A stretch of DNA of 64,000 nt from Bradyrhizobium macuxiense (GTDB lineage: Bacteria > Pseudomonadota > Alphaproteobacteria > Rhizobiales > Xanthobacteraceae): the NCBI RefSeq assembly GCF_007993935.1, contig NZ_VITY01000019.1:107056-171055 (forward strand), written 5' to 3'. The position numbers and the translations under genes are program-made. Positions 42,867-49,603 of the stretch are shown one piece after another (within the stretch, counting starts at the first letter, position 1; every line of letters begins with the position of its first letter). The notes below the pieces were generated by a model, which was not told the DNA's origin, searched no databases, and worked only from the letters and a program-made list of their open reading frames with translations.

Positions 42867-43535
42867 ATGGATACCTCACATCTCGCGGAGCACGCCGGCG
42901 CCGCCGGCAGTTTCTTCGCATCGATCTTCGTGGTCGCGACGCTGTCGATGCGGACCATGATCCCGTTGCGCGTCTTCGCCATCCTGACCAACATCATCCT
43001 GATCGCGACCGCGGTCCCGACCCACAATTACGCGACGCTGATCCTGCATGCCGTCCTGCTGCCGGTGAACACCTATCGTCTGCACCAGATGCTGCAACTG
43101 GTCCGCAACGTGAAGAAATCGGTCAACAGCGATCTGTCGATGGATTGGCTGCGGCCGTTCACGACGGAGCGCAAATGCACCGCGGGCGAGGTCCTGTTCT
43201 ACAAGGACGAGAAGGCCGACAGCATGTTCTACATCGTCAGCGGCCGCTTCCGCCTGGTCGAATCGGGCATCGAGCTCCCGGTCGGCGCCCTCGTCGGCGA
43301 GTTCGGCATGCTGTCGCCGTCGAACACGCGAACCCAGACGCTGGAATGCGTCGAAACCGGCATGGTGCTGTCGGTGACCTATGACCAGGTCGAGCAGCTC
43401 TACGTCCAGAACCCGGCGTTCGGCTTCTACCTGCTGCGTCTGTTCAGCGCCCGCCTGTTCGAGAACATCGCGACGCTCGAGCAGCGGCTCGCGCACCACG
43501 CCACCCCGCAGGTCGCGGAGCCAAAACCTGCATGA
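42867..43535 (+). CDS. Membrane cyclic-nucleotide-binding protein (Popeye-like layout)
   Basis: 222 residues. Two or three N-terminal hydrophobic helices (about residues 8-70) are followed by a linker TYRLHQMLQLVRNVKKS and a cNMP-binding domain (about 95-200: GEVLFYKDEKADSMFYIVSG, then VGEFGMLSPSNTRTQT). There is no DNA-binding domain, so this is not a Crp regulator. Helices plus a cytosolic cNMP domain resemble eukaryotic Popeye proteins, which bind cAMP. The gene below overlaps it by 4 bp. The start is uncertain (TTG at 42846 adds 7 residues). Confidence 0.82.
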   Translation: MDTSHLAEHAGAAGSFFASIFVVATLSMRTMIPLRVFAILTNIILIATAVPTHNYATLILHAVLLPVNTYRLHQMLQLVRNVKKSVNSDLSMDWLRPFTTERKCTAGEVLFYKDEKADSMFYIVSGRFRLVESGIELPVGALVGEFGMLSPSNTRTQTLECVETGMVLSVTYDQVEQLYVQNPAFGFYLLRLFSARLFENIATLEQRLAHHATPQVAEPKPA

Positions 43536-44440
43536 GCCCCACGACCAGTTCTGGAGGCGTCGCAGTGCCGGATGACGACAGTCTGCTGGCTTCGCTCCGT
43601 TACCTGTTTGCCGATATCATCGGCGATGAGGACGAGGGGCCGCCGGTGCTGCCCGAGGCCTGCCCGGACCATCTCGGGCCGGCGGTCACCGCGGCCATCC
43701 ACCTGTTGATCGTCTATCAGAGCACGAGCTACGCCCAGCTCTATATCGACCGGCTCAAGCGCTTCGTCGGGCGCCGCGGCGTTGACGACACCCTGCTTGC
43801 CGAGATCGCGCGGCTGATGGCCGAGCGCATGGCCTATGAGGATGCGATCCGCATCGCGCAGCTCAAGCTCGGCGAAGTCAATGCGGCGGGCGGCCTTGCG
43901 GCGCGCTCCGCCGACGACGTCAAGAAGCTGCGCCTCGACGAGCTGATCGACGCCTTGCCCGAGATGGTGGCCGATCCGGTCCTCGGCGTGCTCGATCAGT
44001 TCGGCTGGCGCCGTCGCCGGGTCTCGATCCGCTTCAGCGCCAACACCCGCTTCAGCGTTCGCCGGCTCAGGATCGAGGCGGGCCTGAAGCGCTGGCGGCT
44101 GTTCTCGGGGCGCTATGCCAAGGAGCGCGTCTGGGTCGAGCGCTGGCTGCACATGATCGACCGCAGCCTGACCAAGCAGCCGGCCGCAGCCCCGGCCATC
44201 GTCGAGACCGCGACCATGATCCAGGGTTACGGCGATCCCTATCGCCAGGGCATCGCGGATTGGCACGTGATCATCGACGGGTTGGTCAAGCCGACCTTCG
44301 ACGGCGCGCTCGCGCTTGCCGACCTTGCCGGCGCCATCACCGAGGCCCGCGCCGCCATCATGCCCGATCCGCGGCAGGCGTCGCTGAAGCGCAAGATCGC
44401 CGAGATTCGCGCGCGGGTGCCGGCGGCGGCGTCGCGTTGA
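43532..44440 (+). CDS. Stand-alone DUF6537-like protein
   Basis: 302 residues, cytosolic, helical. The run AIHLLIVYQSTSYAQLYIDR...LAEIARLMAERMAYEDAIRIAQLK resembles the domain at the C-terminus of indolepyruvate ferredoxin oxidoreductases (DUF6537), but the catalytic TPP, ferredoxin and POR-gamma parts are all missing. The ATG overlaps the stop of the membrane cNMP-binding gene (ATGA), so both are made together. The protein may be a regulatory or adaptor version of the domain. The family match is by eye. Confidence 0.7.
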   Translation: MSPTTSSGGVAVPDDDSLLASLRYLFADIIGDEDEGPPVLPEACPDHLGPAVTAAIHLLIVYQSTSYAQLYIDRLKRFVGRRGVDDTLLAEIARLMAERMAYEDAIRIAQLKLGEVNAAGGLAARSADDVKKLRLDELIDALPEMVADPVLGVLDQFGWRRRRVSIRFSANTRFSVRRLRIEAGLKRWRLFSGRYAKERVWVERWLHMIDRSLTKQPAAAPAIVETATMIQGYGDPYRQGIADWHVIIDGLVKPTFDGALALADLAGAITEARAAIMPDPRQASLKRKIAEIRARVPAAASR

Positions 44441-44460
44441 ACGGGGCAGGCGCTCTCCGC

Positions 44461-44544
44461 CGTCATTGCGAGGAGCGAAGCGACGACGCAATCCATATCT
44501 GAACTTGCGGCACGATGGATTGCTTCGCTTCGCTCGCAATGACG
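44461..44544. repeat. Palindromic repeat (CGTCATTGCGAGGAGCGAAGC type), copy 3
   Basis: CGTCATTGCGAGGAGCGAAG at one end and CTTCGCTCGCAATGACG at the other, with GCAATCCAT and ATGGATTGC inside. Confidence 0.9.
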
Positions 44545-44562
44545 CGGGGATGGAATGCGTAC

Positions 44563-44663
44563 CGTCATCCTGAGGTGCGAGCGGAGCGAGCCTCGAAGGA
44601 TGAATCGGCCCCGCTGATGGCCGTCCATCCTTCGAGACGCGCTACGCGCTCCTCAGGATGACG
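44563..44663. repeat. Palindromic repeat (CGTCATCCTGAGGTGCGAG type), copy 2
   Basis: CGTCATCCTGAGG and CCTCAGGATGACG are terminal inverted arms; CTCGAAGGATG and CATCCTTCGAG are the inner arms. It is adjacent to a repeat of another family, so two families are stacked between convergent genes. Confidence 0.9.
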
Positions 44664-44701
44664 GGACGGACATCGCGGAGCTAAGCCTTCCTCGAAACCA
44701 C

Positions 44702-44920
44702 CTACCGCTTCACGTGTGGCGGCTCGTCGTAGCCGCGGCGGCTGGAATAGAACAAGAGGCCCATCAGGCCGACGCAGACCGTGGCCAGAACCGCAATTCC
44801 GATCGTGAACATGACGATGCCGTAGGTCGGCACCGGAGCGTCTACAGCGAGTCCTTCATAGGCGTAGACGCCGACGGCGACCAGGAAGACCAGCAGGCCG
44901 ATGCTGATTGCAATGCGCAT
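44702..44920 (-). CDS. Small two-helix membrane protein
   Basis: 72 residues with hydrophobic helices at about residues 4-22 (ISIGLLVFLVAVGVYAYEG) and 33-58 (YGIVMFTIGIAVLATVCVG...), and a basic tail (RRGYDEPPHVKR). AGGAAAGG precedes the ATG at 44920. No family recognised. It begins the minus-strand side of the small-protein island. Confidence 0.7.
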   Translation of the reverse strand: MRIAISIGLLVFLVAVGVYAYEGLAVDAPVPTYGIVMFTIGIAVLATVCVGLMGLLFYSSRRGYDEPPHVKR

Positions 44921-44995
44921 GGGGTTCTGCCTTTCCTGAAGGCCAGGAGCACGGCAGGCTGCGAGGCAGGTCGCAGGCAAGGCAGGTTGTGCCGA

Positions 44996-45211
44996 TTATC
45001 CCGCCACCGCGGTGACCTTGGCCAGCGCCTGCTGTCCGGCTTGGGTGAGCTCGGAGAGCGTCGTCCTGCCGCTCTTGGCGCATTTGATGATGTATCTGGC
45101 AACGCGCCTGCGGGTGTCATGTTCCTCGCCGTGAAGCGCGTTGGCGCAGACGCGTTCGAGCGCAAAATTCATGGCGGCGAGCGTACGTGAGTCAAATCGT
45201 TCCTCGATCAT
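44996..45211 (-). CDS. Small hypothetical protein
   Basis: 71 residues, soluble: MIEERFDSRTLAAMNFALE, then RRRVARYIIKCAKSGRTTL and SELTQAGQQALAKV. GGGAG lies 7 bp before the ATG. The ALERVCA...HDTRRRVARYII pattern suggests a short helical domain; function unknown. Confidence 0.7.
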   Translation of the reverse strand: MIEERFDSRTLAAMNFALERVCANALHGEEHDTRRRVARYIIKCAKSGRTTLSELTQAGQQALAKVTAVAG

Positions 45212-45248
45212 CGCGGCTCTCCCATCGCAGCTTGCTCCGGCCTTGCGG

Positions 45249-45440
45249 CTATTTGCGGAGTGTCAGCGACTCGCTGACTTCCATCACGGTCTCGCTCTGT
45301 CTGGCCTTCTTCATCAGCGTTTCGCGCTCCCGCCCCGGCGGCAGCTTGCGTGCTGCGATGCGCGAATCCTCGGCGAATTTTTGCAGGCGTTCCTCGAATG
45401 ATCCGGGAGGTCGTGACCTGTTGCGCTTCTTCTTGATCAT
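45249..45440 (-). CDS. Short basic protein, paralogue A
   Basis: 63 residues, highly basic N-terminus (MIKKKRNRSRPPG) followed by a predicted helix pair: SFEERLQKFAEDSRIAARKL, then PPGRERETLMKKARQSE. The pattern L-x-(E/D)-R-L...A...R..A..LP-x-G-x-(K/E)R..L..KARQ is shared with 48345-48533 and 49262-49462, so these three form one family. A strong GAGGAGG ribosome site supports translation. Function unknown; a nucleic-acid or envelope-binding role is possible from the charge alone. Confidence 0.75.
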   Translation of the reverse strand: MIKKKRNRSRPPGSFEERLQKFAEDSRIAARKLPPGRERETLMKKARQSETVMEVSESLTLRK

Positions 45441-45616
45441 GCCGCCTCCTCGCTGGAACCAGCAATACTAGGCATGTTCCCTGGAGGGCGTCGTTAACCC
45501 ATGACATCGGCTTAAACGAAATCGCCGTCAGCACCGCAGGAACGATCTTCGGCGCCATGCGTAACGCTCACACGTTCGCTGCTTGCTCCCCGAAGGCAGT
45601 GGACCAATCCGGTGAC

Positions 45617-45646
45617 GGGCCTCGGCGAATTGCATCGCCGGGGCCC
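45617..45646. other. Strong 12-bp hairpin upstream of the 45712 gene
   Basis: GGGCCTCGGCGA pairs with TCGCCGGGGCCC (one G-T wobble) around a 6-nt loop. No T-run follows, so it is not a classic terminator. It lies 65 bp before the next start and could be in its 5' leader. Confidence 0.5.
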
Positions 45647-45711
45647 GCATCGCTTCAGGCAATTGAGTCAAAGGATACCAACCAAGGGAAACGAACCAAG
45701 GGAGACGAGCA

Positions 45712-46044
45712 ATGGCACATTCGAACCACGGCATCGTGAAGGACGACAAGGGCCAGGAGCAGCCGGCCGACAAGGCGCGCGCGCAGACCGCCCACAAGAC
45801 GGATCGGCGAAAGCCGGCAAAGCCCGAAGCGACGCGCGATCCGAAGTTGAACGACGCGGACAAAACTCCGGGATCCGGCATGACGGCTGATGATCGCGGA
45901 GATCCCCCGACCGCGGCTGAACCGTGTTTTGCTGTGCAGCAACTGCGGCAACCTGACAGGAACGAAGACCCTGCTCCACCGTTGGCCCGGGGAGATCGAT
46001 GGAGAATGATATGGCGATGGACGAGAGGGAGCTCGGGAACCTGA
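45712..46044 (+). CDS. Hypothetical hydrophilic protein
   Basis: 110 residues, very hydrophilic and Lys/Asp/Gln-rich over the first ~70 (MAHSNHGIVKDDKGQEQPAD...GSGMTADDRGDPPTAA), which looks like a small disordered stress protein. The last ~40 residues, including a Cys and a Trp/Arg-rich end, look unlike the rest and overlap the start of the PRC-barrel gene by 46 bp, so the natural end may have been lost by a frameshift. GGGAGACG is the ribosome site. Confidence 0.6.
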   Translation: MAHSNHGIVKDDKGQEQPADKARAQTAHKTDRRKPAKPEATRDPKLNDADKTPGSGMTADDRGDPPTAAEPCFAVQQLRQPDRNEDPAPPLARGDRWRMIWRWTRGSSGT

Positions 46045-46373
46045 TCGGCAGCGACAAGGTCGAAGGCACCGCGGTCTATGGATCGGACGAGCGCAAGATC
46101 GGCTCGATCGAGCGCGTGATGATCGACAAGAAGAGCGGCCGGGTGTCCTATGCCGTGCTCGGCTTCGGCGGCATCCTCGGACTCGGCAACGACCACTATC
46201 CGCTGCCCTGGCAATCGCTCAAATACGACACGCGGCTCGGTGGCTATGTCACTGGCGTGACCGAGAGCCAGCTGCGCGGCGCGCCGAAATACGGCAGTGA
46301 GCGGGACTGGAATTGGGCCGACATCGGCACCACGCGGGCGGTGAACGATTACTACGGTGTGCCGCTCGTCTGA
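45999..46373 (+). CDS. PRC-barrel domain protein
   Basis: 124 residues. The PRC-barrel pattern is clear: GNLIGSDKVEGTAVYGSDER, IGSIERVMIDKKSGRVSYAV, GGILGLGNDHYPLPWQSL. Stand-alone PRC-barrel proteins are common in Rhizobiales stress islands; their role is unclear (ribosome-maturation and photosynthetic reaction-centre H subunits share the fold). A GGGGAG ribosome site precedes ATG 45999; an in-frame ATG at 46011 is possible. Confidence 0.87.
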   Translation: MENDMAMDERELGNLIGSDKVEGTAVYGSDERKIGSIERVMIDKKSGRVSYAVLGFGGILGLGNDHYPLPWQSLKYDTRLGGYVTGVTESQLRGAPKYGSERDWNWADIGTTRAVNDYYGVPLV

Positions 46374-46524
46374 GCGACGACGGCTCCTGCGAGGCTCGCT
46401 CTTTGCAGGCTCCCCCTTGCAAGGCTCTTGGGACGCCAACGGCGGCGATGCCCTGACAGCGACCGAACTATACGGCGCATGAGGACAATAACCGTCGCGT
46501 CTTCCGGCGTCAGTACACTAGTGC

Positions 46525-46558
46525 ACATACGTCAATAGCTGTGCAATGTAACATACGT
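46525..46558. promoter_or_regulatory. Twin ACATACGT repeats upstream of Crp/Fnr gene 1
   Basis: ACATACGT occurs at 46525-46532 and again at 46551-46558 (26-bp period), each shortly after a GTGCA. They sit in the 233-bp gap before the Crp/Fnr gene, in locally AT-richer DNA, and may be binding sites or promoter elements. Confidence 0.35.
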
Positions 46559-46606
46559 TATTGAAAACGGCCCGGCAGTTACCCGATTAAACATGCGGGG
46601 AGATCA

Positions 46607-47374
46607 ATGTCGTTGGCGTCGCTAGTCCGGAAATTGGAGCAGTTTGTACGGCTTTCGCCGGTCGACCACGTCATTCTCAATCGCGCGGCGACGGAGCGTG
46701 TCCGCCATTTCGCACCGCGCGTCGATATCGTCCGTGAAGGCGAGAAGCCGAAGGATGTCCATCTAATCCTGTCCGGCTGGGCCTATCGCTACAAGCAGCT
46801 CGAGGACGGCCGGCGCCAGGTGGTGTCGTTCTTCCTGCCCGGCGACATCTGCGACGTGAATGTCTTTATCCTGCGCGAGATGGATCATTCGATCGGCACC
46901 ATCACCGCGGTGTCGATCGCCGATCTCTCGCGCGAGTTCTTCGACAAGGTCGCAGCCGAACATCCGCGCATCGTCACTGCGTTCTGGTGGGAAACTCTGG
47001 TCAATGCCGCGATCCAGCGCGAATGGACCATGAGCCTCGGTCAGCGTACGGCGCTGGAGCGGATCGCCCATCTGCTGTGCGAGATCTGGCTTCGGCTGCG
47101 TCTCGCAGGCCTGACCCAGGGCGACAGCTGCGACTTCCCGCTGACCCAGGGCGATCTCGCCGACGCCACCGGGCTTTCCAAGGTCCACGTCAACCGGACC
47201 CTGCAGGAGCTGCGCGCCGAAGGACTGATCGTGCTCAAGGGCAAGACCCTGTCCGTCCCCAACCTCGACCGGCTGATGAGTGCGGGCCTGTTCAATCCGA
47301 ACTACCTGCATATGGATCACGAGGGGCGGCAGCTCGACGCCGTCGGGACCCGGTCAGACGCTGCAGCGGGATGA
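46607..47374 (+). CDS. Crp/Fnr-family transcriptional regulator 1
   Basis: 255 residues. The N-terminal cNMP-like beta-roll (VREGEKPKDVHLILSGWAY, SFFLPGDICDVNVFILREMD) is followed by a dimer helix and a C-terminal helix-turn-helix (LTQGDLADATGLSKVHVNRTLQELRAEGLI). It lacks the N-terminal Cys cluster of Fnr/FixK proteins that bind Fe-S, so oxygen sensing by a cluster is unlikely. It may control the adjoining small stress genes. Confidence 0.88.
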   Translation: MSLASLVRKLEQFVRLSPVDHVILNRAATERVRHFAPRVDIVREGEKPKDVHLILSGWAYRYKQLEDGRRQVVSFFLPGDICDVNVFILREMDHSIGTITAVSIADLSREFFDKVAAEHPRIVTAFWWETLVNAAIQREWTMSLGQRTALERIAHLLCEIWLRLRLAGLTQGDSCDFPLTQGDLADATGLSKVHVNRTLQELRAEGLIVLKGKTLSVPNLDRLMSAGLFNPNYLHMDHEGRQLDAVGTRSDAAAG

Positions 47375-47542
47375 CCGGCGCGACCTTTGGGGGAGGCGCA
47401 ACGCGCAGTGCTCCACGGGCGCTAGCAGGATCGGGCGCGTCGCAGTTCACATGAGCCAGTGGCGGTTGCCACCCAGCTAGGAACGGTTTCCCTGTGATTC
47501 CAGTTGTTGACCGTGGCCGCCGACCATGACGGAGGCGATCGT

Positions 47543-47779
47543 ATGGTGCGCTATTTCTTCGATATCAGGGATGGCACCGGGCTCTATCCGGATGAAGAGG
47601 GCTTGGAATTTGCGGATCAAAGGTCCGCCGAGATGGAAGCCGCCCGCACCCTCGGCGAACTGGCGAGGGACCTTGCGGCGCTGGACGACCGGCACGACGT
47701 TGCAATCGAGGTGCGGACGGAAGGCGGCCCCGTATTCAAGGCTGCCTTCATTTTCGAAACCCGTCATCCAAGGCAATAA
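47543..47779 (+). CDS. DUF6894 small protein, copy 1
   Basis: 78 residues: VRYFFDIRDGTGLYPDEEG, EMEAARTLGELARDLAALDD, then VAIEVRTEGGPVFKAAFIFE. This is the DUF6894 pattern (short beta strand, acidic turn, helix, two strands), unknown function. The GGAGG ribosome site 7 bp before ATG 47543 fixes the start. A second member lies at 48787-49026 on the other strand. Confidence 0.85.
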   Translation: MVRYFFDIRDGTGLYPDEEGLEFADQRSAEMEAARTLGELARDLAALDDRHDVAIEVRTEGGPVFKAAFIFETRHPRQ

Positions 47780-48084
47780 GGCTGCCTCTGTTCGAGTCGC
47801 AGATCGCTTGCTTCTGTTCGGGATGCCCGGTCTGTCCGGTCAACCAGCGACCCCCGGCGCCGGAGGTTTCACAACGCCAGGGATCACTACTCCCGATGGG
47901 CTTGGGGGCTGAAGTCGGGAGCTTCGAGTCGACTCCCGCTGTTCCCCTTGGTTCCAAACGGGGCCTCCTAATTTCTGTTCGCCGGTGGTCTCAACCGGAG
48001 TAGCTGACGGCTCTCGGCGCGCGCCAACAGCGTGTTGTCTATTGGGTGCAAGTTTTCGATCTGTATCAGCCGCGCCAACGCAGC
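47780..48084. other. Gene-free stretch
   Basis: 305 bp with no convincing gene. Short open frames exist on both strands but have proline/serine-rich, non-protein-like composition and no ribosome site. No repeat of the common families was seen. Confidence 0.6.
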
Positions 48085-48288
48085 TCATCGCGTGACGGGA
48101 TGCTTCGCAACGGTGGCCTTGGCCCTGGCGATCGCCTCCTGGGTGCTTTGGAAGGTCTGCGTCCTGATCGTTGGACCGCCGGCAAGGGGTGTGATTTCGA
48201 CCAGATAGCCGCCGCCGCGCTGCTCGACGATGGTTAGTCGATACCCCTGATATTCGATCTCGTCGACTGGCATTTCGGGCTCGCCCAT
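48085..48288 (-). CDS. Small hypothetical protein
   Basis: 67 residues: PVDEIEYQGYRLTIVEQRGGGYLVEI...PTIRTQTFQSTQEAIARAKATV. The alternation looks like a three-stranded sheet plus helix, similar to other short rhizobial stress proteins. The start is uncertain: ATG 48288 or ATG 48273, the latter with a GGCGAG stretch upstream. Function unknown. Confidence 0.65.
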   Translation of the reverse strand: MGEPEMPVDEIEYQGYRLTIVEQRGGGYLVEITPLAGGPTIRTQTFQSTQEAIARAKATVAKHPVTR

Positions 48289-48344
48289 CTTCAATCGGTC
48301 GGTGCGCTTTCTGCTGATCCGGATGCTTCCCGCAATCGGCGGCG

Positions 48345-48533
48345 TTAGGCCGGCGAAGTCAGCCACTCGGTCATCTCTGCGGCCATCTCGTCCTGACGAG
48401 CCCTGCGGAGCAGCGCATCGCGCTTGGGGCCGAGAGGAAGGGCGTTCGCCTCCTCGCGCAGATCGTTTGCCTGTTGGGCAAGGCGTTCTTCCAGCGACTG
48501 GATTTGGCGCACGCGACGACGACGCTTGGTCAT
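48345..48533 (-). CDS. Short basic protein, paralogue B
   Basis: 62 residues: MTKRRRRVRQIQSLEERLAQ, QANDLREEANALPLGPKRDA, LLRRARQDEMAAEMTEWLTSP. It has the basic start, the LEERL helix, the LP-x-G-x-KR turn and the RARQ helix of the family also seen at 45249 and 49262, plus a shared WL-(T/S)-SP end with paralogue C. GGGAG lies 7 bp upstream of the ATG. Confidence 0.78.
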   Translation of the reverse strand: MTKRRRRVRQIQSLEERLAQQANDLREEANALPLGPKRDALLRRARQDEMAAEMTEWLTSPA

Positions 48534-48675
48534 GACGCTGCTCCCTTGTTGATGCAGGCGGGAGCACTCTTGGTCTCTCAGTCACCGACGCCCACGGGCC
48601 ATGCCTTGGTCGGTGATGGGGGCAAACGGCTTGGCCGAGGGAAGGTTGCTATAAGTCGGAAATCCGACACACGAG

Positions 48676-48727
48676 CCGCTGCTGCCTCTGTCGCTATCGC
48701 CTCTATCGCCATTGCCTCTATCGCTCC
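48676..48727. repeat. Low-complexity CTCTATCGCC-type repeats
   Basis: A short stretch of imperfect repeats around GCCTCTATCGCC/GCCTCTATCGCT in the gap between two minus-strand genes. No gene is supported there. Confidence 0.5.
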
Positions 48728-48786
48728 TCCGGCCATCACGTCGCAAGCGATTGCGTCGCGGAAAGCTGGCTGGGAACCAGATATCC

Positions 48787-49026
48787 CTATTTACCAAGAG
48801 GCCTGGCTTCAAACGTGACGACAACTTCGAGAAAAGGCGGAGCGTCGTCGTCCCGGATCTGGATTGCGACACGGCCTTGCGCGTGTCGATAGCCAAAATC
48901 GCGAGCAACGACGCCGAGTGTCTCCAGCGCCTCTCGTTTCGCTGCTTCCCGGCTCGGGAATACCGCGCCGGTCTCATCGACCGAGGTCCCGCCGTCGTCG
49001 TGGAAGTCGAAATAGAATCGTGGCAT
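48787..49026 (-). CDS. DUF6894 small protein, copy 2
   Basis: 79 residues: PRFYFDFHDDGGTSVDETG, REAAKREALETLGVVARDFG, VAIQIRDDDAPPFLEVVVTF. It aligns with the copy at 47543-47779 (R-Y/F-Y/F-FD start, DE-x-G turn, AA-x-EA helix, VAI-x-(V/I)R strand). No strong ribosome site is seen before the ATG at 49026. Function unknown. Confidence 0.82.
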   Translation of the reverse strand: MPRFYFDFHDDGGTSVDETGAVFPSREAAKREALETLGVVARDFGYRHAQGRVAIQIRDDDAPPFLEVVVTFEARPLGK

Positions 49027-49041
49027 AGCGATAAAATGTTT

Positions 49042-49059
49042 GGAACCAAAAGAGGTTCC
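49042..49059. other. Short inverted repeat between two small genes
   Basis: GGAACC-AAAAGA-GGTTCC lies between the end of 49059-49259 and the start of 48787-49026, both minus strand. It could be a weak terminator or an operator for the downstream DUF6894 gene. Confidence 0.35.
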
Positions 49060-49259
49060 TAATTTTTGCGCGCGCCCTCGAATGTCGCGAGAGGCAGACC
49101 CTCCTCATTCCGGACGGTGAGCGTCCGTCCGGTGAGTGCCGCAATCCGGCGCCCGGCGTCGAGCGCGGCTTCCTCGTCCGTGAGATCGAGAACGATGACC
49201 GACGTTGAGGAAAGCCCGGCGCCCGAAACCGTGAAGACGGAAGATTTTCTCTCGTTCAT
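49059..49259 (-). CDS. Small hypothetical protein
   Basis: 66 residues: MNERKSSVFTVSGAGLSSTS, VIVLDLTDEEAALDAGRRIA, ALTGRTLTVRNEEGLPLATF. A strand-helix-strand pattern ending in a DUF6894-like VRNEEG turn suggests a distant relation to the neighbouring DUF6894 proteins, which I cannot confirm. It starts 2 bp after the stop of the 49262 gene, so the two are co-translated. Confidence 0.68.
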   Translation of the reverse strand: MNERKSSVFTVSGAGLSSTSVIVLDLTDEEAALDAGRRIAALTGRTLTVRNEEGLPLATFEGARKN

Positions 49260-49261
49260 GA

Positions 49262-49462
49262 CTATCTCGGCGGCTGCAGTCCAGGCGAGCTGAGCCACTC
49301 GTCGAGATGCGCTGCCGTATCAGCTTGCCGCGCCTTGCGGAGCAGATCCTCCTTCCTGGGGCAGGGCGGGAGCACAGCAGCATACTCGCGCGCTTGCCGC
49401 GCGTAACAGATGAGGCGATCTCGAAGTGTTTTGGTTTGCTCGAAACGACGTCGCTTCTGCAT
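49262..49462 (-). CDS. Short basic protein, paralogue C
   Basis: 66 residues: MQKRRRFEQTKTLRDRLICY, ARQAREYAAVLPPCPRKEDL, LRKARQADTAAHLDEWLSSP. This is the third member of the family with 45249-45440 and 48345-48533. GGGGAG precedes ATG 49462 by 7 bp. It differs by carrying two cysteines (residues about 19 and 34). Confidence 0.78.
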   Translation of the reverse strand: MQKRRRFEQTKTLRDRLICYARQAREYAAVLPPCPRKEDLLRKARQADTAAHLDEWLSSPGLQPPR

Positions 49463-49603
49463 GGCGCAGCTCCCCTGAATCGGGCGGGAGCGCAACTGGC
49501 GTTCTCATCACTGATGGTTGCCGAGGGCGGTGCAGTGATGGGGTCAGTAGATTCCCGATATGTCGGGTTGTCGACTCAATTCTGCGGGGGAAGGGCAAAA
49601 CAA

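Noticed and set aside
45441..45711. EcfG-type general stress promoter (GGAAC-N16/17-CGTT)
   Set aside because: Only a near match (GGAAC, 16 bp, CGTA) near 45540; not good enough to call.
46501..46606. Fnr/FixK box (TTGAT..ATCAA) before the Crp/Fnr gene
   Set aside because: I looked for such a box and found no convincing match, only the twin ACATACGT repeats.
47840..48088. 82-codon minus-strand frame
   Set aside because: Pro/Ser/Gly-rich, no ribosome site, no conserved pattern; treated as non-coding.
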